Of a stretch of 50,853 nucleotides of DNA, positions 1 to 7,276 are shown in pieces. A program made the translations under genes and the position numbers. Within the stretch, counting starts at the first letter, position 1; every line of letters starts with the position of its first letter. Source of the stretch: Marinobacter fuscus (GTDB taxonomy: Bacteria > Pseudomonadota > Gammaproteobacteria > Pseudomonadales > Oleiphilaceae). The stretch covers positions 1 to 50,853 of the forward strand of contig NZ_PXNP01000030.1 of NCBI RefSeq assembly GCF_003007675.1, in the 5' to 3' direction. The notes under the pieces were generated by a model. That model saw only the letters and a program-made list of their open reading frames with translations. It searched no databases and was not told where the DNA came from.

Positions 1-20
1 CCCGCCTTATTCACGAGGGC
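1..20. repeat. Left terminal inverted repeat of the IS1380-family element
   Basis: The first 20 bases pair with the reverse complement of 1699-1718 with three mismatches. Together they mark the two ends of the element. Confidence 0.8.
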
Positions 21-233
21 GCTGATTGAGCGGTCTGAAGGTACTGGCTGTTGGCATTGCTTATCAGGATTCGCATCTTCAGCGCGAGTGGCTGTTGAGT
101 AATGCCAGAACGCAGCCCTTTTCCTACTTACTTATAGCTCTTTGGAATCAATTGCGACCGTCCAAGCAGCCGTGATCGCCGACCGCCGCTCCGGTCGCTC
201 GCTTTCTGATGCTGTGGTGGTCTCGCAGGAGCG

Positions 234-1613
234 TCAGCTCAGTGCGGTCAGCTTCGGCAGCCCCTTCAGCAGCGTCGGCCACCACTTGTCGGCGGCGGCC
301 CCCAGATGAACGGTGATTCGCCGAGCGTGCAGCCTCAGCGTGGCGGCGACCTTCAGCACCTGCTCGCGCATCCGGCTGAGGCTCCAGCCTTGCCGGGTCT
401 GCCGCTCCAGCAGGCAGCGCAGGCCATGCAGGACCTGGTAGGCGTAGAGACTCAGTAGCAGACTCACTTCGTTGCGGGCCATCACCTCTTGAACGGTGGA
501 AGCGCCGCGGTCGGTCGAGGAGAGATGCACGTCGAGTGCTGATTTCACCTCGCCCATGTGCGCCTCGGCGCTGCCGCGCTTGCGATAGAGTGCTAGGACC
601 TTCTCTGGCGGCCAGTCGAACTTGCTGAGGTTGGTGACCAGGAAGAAGGCATGCAGCAGCAGGTCATCGGGGCGTTCCTGCACCACCAGCACTACGCGCC
701 GCGGTGCCGACCAGGAGCCGGCTTGGTACTCCAGATCGTGGCACCACTCGCGAGGCTGCTCGGGTGGCCGGCCGGGTGGCCGCTTCAGGAGCGGTGCTGC
801 CAGCTTCTGTAGACCGGTGTGACTGCGCAACCGGCCCAGGTATTCGATCTCCCGATCCTCCAGGGCCTCCAGCGTCGCGTTATCGGTAAAACCGGCGTCG
901 ATGCGCACACGAACCTGTGCCCCGGTGCTCTCGTTGAGTCGTCGTACCAGATGCGGGATCCAGGTGTCGGCGTTCTCTGCCGGGCCGGCGTTGCCCTCGC
1001 GCAGCAGGCCGCCCACCATGTCGCCGGTCTCCGCCAACGATGCGACCAGCGGCGAGTAGATGCGGGCCCCGTAAAGGCCATGATAGGCCGACCCGCCCTG
1101 ATGGCCATGCACCTCGATCGGCAGGCCATCGATGTCCAGCGTCAGCTGTTTGGGACGTTCACCGTTCTGCAGCGAGGTCAGGCGCCAGACCACCAGCCGC
1201 AACAGGCCTTCGTGCACGGCATCGATATTGTCGTTACGACCGAGGCAGCTCAGCAGCCGCGACAGCGTGGCTTGAGACGGCCGGTCCTGGACCAGGGGTG
1301 TCATGCCGCGTGCATCGCTGCAGGCCAACTGCCAAAGCGGGTCACGGCGCAGCGTGTCGGTATCGCTGAGATCGATCCAGCCCATCGCACGCTGCAGCAC
1401 CAAGGTACGCAACTGGCTGGCCAGCGAATGACGGATGCGCAGCGGGTGGCGTCGATCGACCAGATTGTCTTCCAGCGCCTCGATCACGCCGCTGTTGTCG
1501 AGGGCTTCACGCAGCAGCAGGGCGCCGCTGTCGCTGGTGGTGCGCTGGCCGCTCAGCTCAACACGGACAGAGCCGTTGCATGAGGGCGTCCAGGTGGATA
1601 GGCTTTCACCCAT
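234..1613 (-). CDS. IS1380-family DDE transposase
   Basis: This encodes the transposase that cuts and rejoins the element ends. From the ATG at 1613 it is 459 residues, normal for the family. That start is preferred to the upstream frame opening at 1652 because AGAGGA lies about 9 bases before it. The expected acidic triad is visible: an Asp in LTLDIDGLP, an Asp in VRIDAGFTD, and a Glu in the C-terminal YRKRGSAEAHMGE block, which matches the family's YxxRxxxE signature. The N-terminal half carries the usual TSDSGALLLREA region. The reading frame is intact, so the element could be active. Large opposite-strand frames in this interval are shadows of the GC-rich coding sequence. Confidence 0.93.
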   Translation of the reverse strand: MGESLSTWTPSCNGSVRVELSGQRTTSDSGALLLREALDNSGVIEALEDNLVDRRHPLRIRHSLASQLRTLVLQRAMGWIDLSDTDTLRRDPLWQLACSDARGMTPLVQDRPSQATLSRLLSCLGRNDNIDAVHEGLLRLVVWRLTSLQNGERPKQLTLDIDGLPIEVHGHQGGSAYHGLYGARIYSPLVASLAETGDMVGGLLREGNAGPAENADTWIPHLVRRLNESTGAQVRVRIDAGFTDNATLEALEDREIEYLGRLRSHTGLQKLAAPLLKRPPGRPPEQPREWCHDLEYQAGSWSAPRRVVLVVQERPDDLLLHAFFLVTNLSKFDWPPEKVLALYRKRGSAEAHMGEVKSALDVHLSSTDRGASTVQEVMARNEVSLLLSLYAYQVLHGLRCLLERQTRQGWSLSRMREQVLKVAATLRLHARRITVHLGAAADKWWPTLLKGLPKLTALS

Positions 1614-1691
1614 GGCGAGTGGTCCTCTTGAATCGTGTTCTGGCAGGAACATCCTGATTCTACAAGAGAAAACCTCTCGCCATCTTCGTTT

Positions 1692-1925
1692 TCAGGTCGG
1701 CCTCATGAATAAGCCGGGATTAAGTGCAGAGAGTACTTGCTGCCATTGTTGTGCTTGTGATTCGGTCAACCCATGAGTAAGCTCGGCTCGAAGGTGGCGC
1801 TCAAGAGCTGGCATCCCAAAACTCAGATCAAGTGCACATGAAGTTCCTGTGCCAAATAATACAAACGGCTTGTCTGTAAAAAACTCAGCAATCGCTTGAT
1901 ATGCAACATCCTTTGTTAGCTCCAC
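1692..1925 (-). pseudogene. SIR2-like gene 5' fragment truncated by the IS
   Basis: Only about 68 native residues remain before the frame enters the IS inverted repeat and stops. The segment PFVLFGTGTSCALDLSFGMP resembles the NAD-binding entry of SIR2-like domains (GxGxS followed by a G-x-P stretch), a fold used as an NADase effector in several anti-phage systems. Family assignment from so short a piece is tentative. The GTG at 1925 is the better start because AAGGAG lies six bases upstream, whereas the ATG at 1931 abuts it. That ribosome-binding site overlaps the hsdS stop codon, so the gene was translated with the restriction-modification operon. The rest of the gene, and perhaps hsdR, would lie beyond the IS. 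Confidence 0.6.
1699..1718. repeat. Right terminal inverted repeat of the IS1380-family element
   Basis: This is the counterpart of positions 1-20. The reading frame of the interrupted SIR2-like gene runs into this repeat and gains an aberrant C-terminus (PGLFMRPT) before stopping at 1692. Confidence 0.8.
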
Positions 1926-1935
1926 GTGCATCTCC

Positions 1936-3117
1936 TTAGCTCACCAAAACTCTTCGCTTACCTGTCAACAACTGCTGCATCAGGGCTTTTTTCTCTTGCT
2001 TAAAGGCATCGAGTTTCTGTTGCAAAGCGGTGATTTCCTGATCGGCACAGGAAAGTATGGCAGCGATTTTTTGTTGTTCTGCGATAGATGGTAAAAGCAC
2101 TTTGAAATTCTGAAGGAGGCCGAGCTTAATATACGGCATCGCGCCATGTTGCTTTTCTCGATCTATATCTCGCATCAGCCAATAGAGGATATACTGATGA
2201 AGAAAAGGGACATCAATCCCAATAAATTCTGAAAGAATATATGTTCTCTGGTAAGCCTCAAATTTGCCGTTGAAATAATGAGTTTTTCCAAGCATCCCAT
2301 TACCAGCGATCAAAAGCGCTTCGCAGTCATAGGAGTAGTTATCACTTTTGGTCGGCTCACTCGCACAGGTGAAAAAAGGATAATTCCCTTCTGGATTACC
2401 TTCGTTTACATCCTTCTTGCCGGTTTTTATTGTGCAAAGTGATGCTAATCTCTGGTGCTTCCACTCCCCACTAAACCTAACCCCATTCTTATCCAACAAG
2501 CGTTTTTTACCGGTGAGCAGTTGTTGCATCAGGGCTTTTTTCTGCTGCTGGCTGTTGGCGAGCAGTTGTTCGGTGGTGGTGATGGCCTTGTCCCAGGTGG
2601 AAAGGATTTGGGCGATTTTCTTTTGTTCGGTGTATGGGGGAACCGCGATTTTTAACTTTTTAAAATACGGCAACCCAATTGTTTTAATGGTTGACCCAAC
2701 GGCCTGGCGTTCAAATTCAGCCTTATTAAACTGAAGCCAGCTATAAAGAAACCAACTGTTCATCCTTTCTGAGTTATCGCATTTCCAAGCAATAAAGTGC
2801 TGGCTAACCGCCATAGGTTCAGCCATAACGCCGCTTTTTCCTATACCAGCGTCACGTGATAAAACCACAGTTTCTGCTGGGTGTAATTCAGCGGAGCTAT
2901 TAGCTATTCCTGCCTCAGATATTTCCTTATCGGTTTCGTAGACATACCCTTGGTCTAAGCGAAAGCTATCTGCAAGGGATATCCATTTAATTCCACCATC
3001 CCAATATTCGGGGAAGGATTTACTCGGCGTATGACCGCTACAGCGAGTTGCAAATTTGTCCAACAGGTCGTACTTCCATCCAGTCGGGATGTTGTCCTTA
3101 GCCAAACTACGCGCCAT
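1936..3117 (-). CDS. hsdS: Type I restriction-modification specificity subunit HsdS
   Basis: This is the DNA-recognition subunit of a type I restriction-modification complex; it sets the target sequence for HsdM methylation and HsdR cleavage. It has the classic two-domain layout: a first target-recognition domain (about residues 10-150), a central conserved helix region (PPYTEQKKIAQILSTWDKAI then KKALMQQLLTGKK), a second recognition domain, and a C-terminal copy of the conserved region (EQQKIAAILSCADQEI then KKALMQQLLTGKR). The start is the ATG at 3117 (393 residues), seven bases after GGAGGAG and overlapping the fic stop, rather than the longer frame from 3144. The recognition domains are visibly more AT-rich than the rest, as is usual for exchanged S-subunit domains. 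Confidence 0.9.
   Translation of the reverse strand: MARSLAKDNIPTGWKYDLLDKFATRCSGHTPSKSFPEYWDGGIKWISLADSFRLDQGYVYETDKEISEAGIANSSAELHPAETVVLSRDAGIGKSGVMAEPMAVSQHFIAWKCDNSERMNSWFLYSWLQFNKAEFERQAVGSTIKTIGLPYFKKLKIAVPPYTEQKKIAQILSTWDKAITTTEQLLANSQQQKKALMQQLLTGKKRLLDKNGVRFSGEWKHQRLASLCTIKTGKKDVNEGNPEGNYPFFTCASEPTKSDNYSYDCEALLIAGNGMLGKTHYFNGKFEAYQRTYILSEFIGIDVPFLHQYILYWLMRDIDREKQHGAMPYIKLGLLQNFKVLLPSIAEQQKIAAILSCADQEITALQQKLDAFKQEKKALMQQLLTGKRRVLVS
1957..2090 (-). repeat. C-terminal copy of the hsdS conserved-region repeat
   Basis: This roughly 130-bp stretch is an imperfect direct repeat of 2507-2636. Both copies share the run CATCAGGGCTTTTTTCT and encode the conserved helix ending in KKALMQQLLTGK(K/R)R. 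Such repeats let recombination swap recognition domains in S subunits. Confidence 0.7.
2507..2636 (-). repeat. Central copy of the hsdS conserved-region repeat
   Basis: This is the partner of 1957-2090 within the same gene. It separates the two target-recognition domains. Confidence 0.7.
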
Positions 3118-3889
3118 ATCCCAACTCCTCCAGATACTTGGCAACGTCGGCCTCTATGCCCAGCGCCCACCAATAAGTGGCAAAGCTTTTCTCGACGGCT
3201 CTGGCCACCAAATTGATAAAGTCGCTGTAGTCACCGCTGCAATGGGCTTTATCCAACGCCTGGTAGTAATCCAGTCGTTGGGCCACTTCGATCACGGTGG
3301 CTGGAAAGCCGGCTTTCATCAGTTCCAGGTTCATCAGCAAACGCGAGGTGCGGCCATTACCATCGACAAAGGGGTGAATTTTTACAAATTCGCCATGTAT
3401 CCGTGCGGCCCGTTCAACCGGGTGTAATTGCAGTGCGTGGTTGCTGCACCATGCGCTGAAGGCAGCCATTTGCTCTGGCACTTGCAGGGCGTTAGGTGGG
3501 CGGTGTTCGGCACCGGAAATCAGTACATTCACATCTCTGTAGCGCCCGGCGTTCTCTGTGTCGATATTTTTCAGTACCAACTGGTGCAGATTTTTGATGG
3601 CCCATTCATCCAGTGGCTGCTGCTTTTCAACCAGCTCTTCCACCATCAGAATGGCATCGCGGTGGTTGATGGCTTCAAAGTGTTCACGCAGGGTTTTGCC
3701 GCCAATGGTGATGCCTTCCAGCGCAACCTTGGTTTCTTTCAGCGTGAGGGTATTACCTTCAATGGCGTTGCTGTGATACGTCCATTGCAGCACCAGTTCT
3801 TCGTGAAGGTTGGCGGTAACGGCCTTGTCCAGGGGGCGGTATTCGTCCAGTTTGGCTTTAAGGGCATCGAGCTTAGCGAATGGATTCAT
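3107..3889 (-). CDS. Fic-domain protein within the type I RM operon
   Basis: This is a Fic-fold enzyme of 260 residues, expected to transfer AMP or a related moiety from a nucleotide onto a protein target. The full catalytic motif HPFVDGNGRTSR starts at His172. An N-terminal SNAIEGN motif (Ser40-Glu44) matches the inhibitory-helix signature (S/T)xxxE(G/N), so it is probably a self-inhibited class II enzyme. It lies between hsdM (17-bp overlap) and hsdS (11-bp overlap), both junctions being translationally coupled. Fic genes recur inside type I RM operons, but their role there is unsettled. The C-terminal YLEELGY resembles the HsdM C-terminus because both are encoded by the same coupling cassette rather than by a shared domain. 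Confidence 0.9.
   Translation of the reverse strand: MNPFAKLDALKAKLDEYRPLDKAVTANLHEELVLQWTYHSNAIEGNTLTLKETKVALEGITIGGKTLREHFEAINHRDAILMVEELVEKQQPLDEWAIKNLHQLVLKNIDTENAGRYRDVNVLISGAEHRPPNALQVPEQMAAFSAWCSNHALQLHPVERAARIHGEFVKIHPFVDGNGRTSRLLMNLELMKAGFPATVIEVAQRLDYYQALDKAHCSGDYSDFINLVARAVEKSFATYWWALGIEADVAKYLEELGYGA
3115..3143 (-). promoter_or_regulatory. Translational coupling cassette at the fic/hsdS junction
   Basis: The sequence contains CTGGAGGAG, seven bases, then ATG for hsdS. About 29 bases match the hsdM/fic junction at 3887-3915 with roughly four mismatches. It doubles as the coding sequence for the C-terminal YLEELGY of Fic. Confidence 0.7.
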
Positions 3890-5399
3890 ATCCCAGCTCC
3901 TCCAGGTAGTTGGCCATCTGGCTTTCCAGCCCGGCCAGTTGGGCTTTCAGCTGTTCACGCTCGGCCCGCACGGCCATCAGGTCGATTTCTTCCTCTTCTT
4001 CAAAGGTGTCGACATAACGCGGGATGTTCAGGTTGTAGTCGTTCTCTCTGATTTCATCGAGGCTGGCAACGTAGGCGTATTTGTCGACGCTGGTGTTATT
4101 ACGATAGGCTTCGACGATTTTGGCGATGTTTTCATCCGTTAGCAGGTTCTGATTCTTGCCTGCTTTGAACTCACGGCTGGCATCGATAAACAGGGTGCTG
4201 GTGTCTGACTTGGCCTTGTTGAAGATTAAAATTGCCGCCGGAATGCCCGTGCCGTAGAACAACTTTTCCGGCAGGCCAATAACAGCATCCAGCAGGCTCT
4301 CATCGATCAACTGCTTACGGATCTTGCCTTCACTGGAGCCACGGAAGAGCACGCCATGAGGAACCACCACGCCCATGCGCCCCTGTGGTTTCAAGGTTTC
4401 GATCATGTGCAGAATAAAAGCGTAGTCGCCTTTGGTTTTTGGCGGTACGCCCCGGCGGAAGCGGCTGAACTTATCGTGCTCGGCTTCGTCGTGGCCCCAT
4501 TTATCCAGGCTGAACGGAGGGTTGGCGGTCACGATATCAAACAGCATCAGGTCGCCATTTTTATCGAGTAGCTTGGGGTTACGAATGGTGTCGCCCCACT
4601 CAATTTTGTGGTTGTCTTCGCCGTGCAGGAACATGTTCATTTTGGCCAGCGACCAGGTAGAGCCGATGGCTTCTTGCCCATACAGGGCGTAGTTTTTGCT
4701 GCCGTGATTCTCAACAATCTTACGCGCACATTTCATTAACAAGGATGCAGAGCCGCAAGCCGGGTCGCAGATGCTGTCGCCCGGTTGCGGGTCTAACAAC
4801 TCGGCGATCAGATCACTGACTTCTGGCGGGGTATAAAACTCACCGGCTTTCTGGCCACCGCTGGCCGCGAAATTTTTGATCAGGTATTCGTAGGCGTTAC
4901 CGATCACATCCAGCGTGCCGACACGGCTGGGTTTAAGGTTCAGCTCGGGCTTGGCAAAATCTTCCAACAGGTGGCGCAGAATGGTGTTCTTTTGCTTTTC
5001 TTCGCCCAGTTTATCGGTGTTAAAGCTGATGTCCTGAAACACGCTTTTACCGGCGTCTTTCAGTTTGGTGCCGTTGGCTTCTTCAATGGCGTGCAGCGCC
5101 TGGTCGATGCGTTCACCGTTACCAGGTTCGTGGCGGTGCTCCCAGAGCGTGTAAAAGCTAGCGGTTTTTGGTAACACAAAGCGCTCGTTTTTCATCATCT
5201 CTTCAATGAGTTCCGGCTCGTCGCCGTACTCGGCCTTGTAGCCATCGTAGTGATCCTGCCATACATCGGAGATGTATTTGAGGAACAGCATGGTCAGGAT
5301 GAAGTCTTTGTAGGTATCGGCGCTGATGGTGCCACGGAAGGTATCGCAGGCGTTCCAGAGCGCTTTGTTGATGCTGTCTTGATTGATTTTGTCGTTCAT
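3873..5399 (-). CDS. hsdM: Type I restriction-modification DNA methyltransferase subunit HsdM
   Basis: This is an N6-adenine methyltransferase subunit of 508 residues, a usual length for HsdM. The N-terminal HsdM helical domain covers roughly residues 1-150. The catalytic part shows AGEFYTPPEVS (about 185), the SAM-binding motif DPACGSASLL (from 212) and the catalytic NPPF (293-296). It would modify sites chosen by the HsdS subunit(s). AGGGA precedes the ATG at 5399. A 133-bp gap separates it from the upstream half-S gene, so it may have its own promoter, though none is clear. Its 3' end overlaps fic by 17 bp, with the fic ribosome-binding site inside the last codons. Confidence 0.95.
   Translation of the reverse strand: MNDKINQDSINKALWNACDTFRGTISADTYKDFILTMLFLKYISDVWQDHYDGYKAEYGDEPELIEEMMKNERFVLPKTASFYTLWEHRHEPGNGERIDQALHAIEEANGTKLKDAGKSVFQDISFNTDKLGEEKQKNTILRHLLEDFAKPELNLKPSRVGTLDVIGNAYEYLIKNFAASGGQKAGEFYTPPEVSDLIAELLDPQPGDSICDPACGSASLLMKCARKIVENHGSKNYALYGQEAIGSTWSLAKMNMFLHGEDNHKIEWGDTIRNPKLLDKNGDLMLFDIVTANPPFSLDKWGHDEAEHDKFSRFRRGVPPKTKGDYAFILHMIETLKPQGRMGVVVPHGVLFRGSSEGKIRKQLIDESLLDAVIGLPEKLFYGTGIPAAILIFNKAKSDTSTLFIDASREFKAGKNQNLLTDENIAKIVEAYRNNTSVDKYAYVASLDEIRENDYNLNIPRYVDTFEEEEEIDLMAVRAEREQLKAQLAGLESQMANYLEELGYESIR
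3887..3915 (-). promoter_or_regulatory. Translational coupling cassette at the hsdM/fic junction
   Basis: CTGGAGGAG stands seven bases before the fic ATG at 3889, inside the last codons of hsdM. It is nearly identical to the fic/hsdS junction at 3115-3143. Confidence 0.7.
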
Positions 5400-5532
5400 G
5401 ATTTTGGTTCCCTAATACCCTTTGTCGGCCTGTATTCATCGACCAATACAAGCTTTTCGATGCGTTGCCCGAGCTGAGCCCTACCTGGGTGCTTACTTCA
5501 ACCATTCGAAGGGTGGCGATACTCTCTCGCCA

Positions 5533-6150
5533 TTAGTCTTCCCGACCATCGAATAGCTCATATGCAATCGCCCCCATCATGCGCTCGCTGTTGTCTATTA
5601 GCTGCTTAATCACCCGATGCTCTTCTCGCAAGGTTTTGGCCATATCTACAATAGATTTCTGTTTTGTTAGTGGCGGCACAACAACGGGGGCATCTTCCAA
5701 CACACTGCGACGAATGCTCTTTGTGAGCGTGCCTTCTGCATTTTGTTCAAAATGCCGCTGTACTGGCGCTTGATTCAACAACCACGCGATAAATTCCGGG
5801 AGAACTTCTCTCCCTTCCGGGCTATTGCCTTTTACCCGCACCAGAAAAAAGTGCGGTGCAGCGACTGCCTGCTTGCCGGTGGAAGCCAGGGCGTGATCGA
5901 CCAATACGGCGTAATTATGACTTCCCCGAGCGGCTACCAATATATCCCCTGCGGAGAGCAAATCAGGTTTTCGTTTACCGGTTAGTTCGGTCTCAAGACA
6001 ACCCGACCAACGAACCCCGTCGGTTAGACTCACGTCTTTCATCTGCACGGCAACAACACCAGAGCCTACCGTTTCCGAAATTCGCCCCCGAAATGGATAA
6101 CCCGCATTGATGCTTGCAATCTGTTTAAGCCACATGCCCAACCCGCTCAT
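5533..6150 (-). CDS. Half-size HsdS-like protein (single target-recognition domain)
   Basis: At about 205 residues this matches one half of a type I S subunit. One target-recognition domain (FRGRI, VQMKDV, GDILVAARG, KQAVAAPHFFLVRV) is followed by one helix region (VVVPPLTKQKSIVDMAKTLREEH). It is the first gene of the leftward RM operon, upstream of hsdM, while a full-length hsdS lies downstream. Single-domain S proteins can act as dimers. Whether this one competes with the full S subunit, gives a second specificity or has another role cannot be read from sequence. The start is uncertain: ATG at 6150 is used, TTG at 6156 and ATG at 6135 are possible, and none has a clear ribosome-binding site. 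Confidence 0.75.
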   Translation of the reverse strand: MSGLGMWLKQIASINAGYPFRGRISETVGSGVVAVQMKDVSLTDGVRWSGCLETELTGKRKPDLLSAGDILVAARGSHNYAVLVDHALASTGKQAVAAPHFFLVRVKGNSPEGREVLPEFIAWLLNQAPVQRHFEQNAEGTLTKSIRRSVLEDAPVVVPPLTKQKSIVDMAKTLREEHRVIKQLIDNSERMMGAIAYELFDGRED

Positions 6151-6166
6151 TATCAATGATGCAAAA

Positions 6167-6195
6167 ATAATCTATGATTCTTAACATTTCGTCAA
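6167..6195 (-). promoter_or_regulatory. Putative sigma70 promoter of the RM operon
   Basis: On the minus strand TTGACG (6190-6195) is followed by a 17-bp spacer and GATTAT (6167-6172). The predicted transcript would start near 6160, only about 10 bases before the ATG at 6150. The surrounding region is AT-rich. Confidence 0.5.
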
Positions 6196-6296
6196 GCAGA
6201 AATTTAGCACCATCGGCAATTATGCAAACTTAGAGATGGGGAAAATTAATTTGTTGCGGGGGCGGGTGCTTGCTATGGACTGACAAGACCAAACCG

Positions 6297-6356
6297 GAGG
6301 AAGAAAAAAGAAAAGAAAGACGCCAGCCTGAAGTTTATTACAAAACTCAGGCTGGC
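6297..6356 (-). terminator. Rho-independent terminator of the DUF2059-like gene
   Basis: Read on the minus strand, GCCAGCCTGAG... pairs with ...CTTCAGGCTGGC, followed by a long T-rich run (complement of the A-rich 6297-6320). It lies just after the stop codon at 6368. Confidence 0.8.
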
Positions 6357-6367
6357 CACCTGGCCCG

Positions 6368-7186
6368 CTACTGCCCGGGCGCCAACAACCCAGACAGGTT
6401 TTTACCAATGCTTTCCACCGGCGCCATGATCGCCTGCTGGATGCTCTCGGTTACCACCTGCGAAAACGCCCGCCCTGCCTTGCTCTCCAGAAACGCCAGA
6501 TACAGCTCCATTTCCTGTACGCTGATCTTGTCGTAGGTAAACAGGTAACTGTCGTACACCTGCTGCTCCACCACGCCCCTGAGCGCCGGGCGCTGGCTTT
6601 CCACCTTGCTGCGAAGCTGGTCGTAGTGTACCGATTCGCTGCTGAGTGCAGACATGGCCGAGGCCAGGCCCAGCTGCACGGCGATGGTGGTATCCACGGC
6701 ACTTTCGGTGGCCCGGGCGGCACGGTCAAAACGGTCGAACAGTTGCGCCTTGCGGCTGCCTTTATACTGACTGCTCAGATCGCCCGCAGCGGCACGGATT
6801 TGCGGCCAGATTTCCGGAGCCGAAGCGGCAATTTCAGCCGCTGCAATCTTGCGGGCGACCGGGGTGGCGTACCACTCCTGCACTGCCTGTAACTGGGCGC
6901 CCGATAACTGCGCTTGCAAACCGGTAACAATCTGCTGTTCGATCTTGCTGGCGCTGAAGCTGCCCGCCACCACATAGGCGATGGTATCCGCCACCATCGG
7001 CGGCACCTTGCCACTGTTTTTCAGCCCATCGCGCACGCCCTGGCTGAGCATGGCCGGGTACTGGGCAACAATGTCATCGACCGGCGACGCGGCCAGCACC
7101 TGGCGGGCATCGGGGGCCGCCTGGGCGGTTCCGAACGTCAGCATGGCGGCGACTAAAACAGGTTTAACTAGGGCAATTCGCTTCAT
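6368..7186 (-). CDS. DUF2059-like secreted protein
   Basis: The 272-residue product begins with a clear signal peptide (KR start, hydrophobic stretch, cut near AQA-APDA), so it should be exported to the periplasm. Two segments resemble the DUF2059 pattern of a helix ending in a short aromatic/GRK motif: LQAVQEWYATPVARKI around residue 97 and MELYLAFLESKAGRAF around 225. The family has no firmly established function. The gene is followed by a strong terminator and lies divergent from the transglycosylase-like gene, so it appears monocistronic. Confidence 0.7.
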   Translation of the reverse strand: MKRIALVKPVLVAAMLTFGTAQAAPDARQVLAASPVDDIVAQYPAMLSQGVRDGLKNSGKVPPMVADTIAYVVAGSFSASKIEQQIVTGLQAQLSGAQLQAVQEWYATPVARKIAAAEIAASAPEIWPQIRAAAGDLSSQYKGSRKAQLFDRFDRAARATESAVDTTIAVQLGLASAMSALSSESVHYDQLRSKVESQRPALRGVVEQQVYDSYLFTYDKISVQEMELYLAFLESKAGRAFSQVVTESIQQAIMAPVESIGKNLSGLLAPGQ

Positions 7187-7276
7187 TTACCTATCATCCT
7201 GAAGATGGACACCCCGCTGTTATGCCACGGCGCAAGGCACGGCAGCAAGCAATCCCGCAGTTCAGGAGATGACGGT

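Larger units (their letters stand above)
1..1718 (-). mobile_element. IS1380-family insertion sequence, apparently complete
   Basis: A single leftward transposase gene is bounded by imperfect 20-bp terminal inverted repeats: the first 20 bases of the window and positions 1699-1718. The two ends match at 17 of 20 positions once one is reverse-complemented, both carrying a TGAATAAG core and a terminal CGGG. The length (about 1.7 kb), single ORF and ends fit the IS1380 family. It is inserted in the 5' part of a SIR2-like gene of the adjacent restriction-modification operon. The left flank is outside the window, so the target duplication cannot be tested. The window starting exactly at the element edge suggests an assembly break at a multi-copy IS, which is an inference. 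Confidence 0.85.

Noticed and set aside
819..1583. Plus-strand 254-residue frame inside the IS
   Set aside because: It lies entirely opposite the intact transposase frame, has no ribosome-binding site and has a composition typical of antisense to GC-rich coding DNA.
3428..4051. Plus-strand 207-residue frame opposite hsdM/fic
   Set aside because: It is antisense to two recognised genes and has no family resemblance.
3107..5399. Shared C-terminal domain between HsdM and Fic
   Set aside because: The YLEELGY similarity covers only the coupling cassette; sequence before it is unrelated.
1692..6156. BREX or DISARM island
   Set aside because: No pglX, brxC, drmA or phospholipase-like gene is present; hsdM, hsdS and the operon order fit a type I RM locus.
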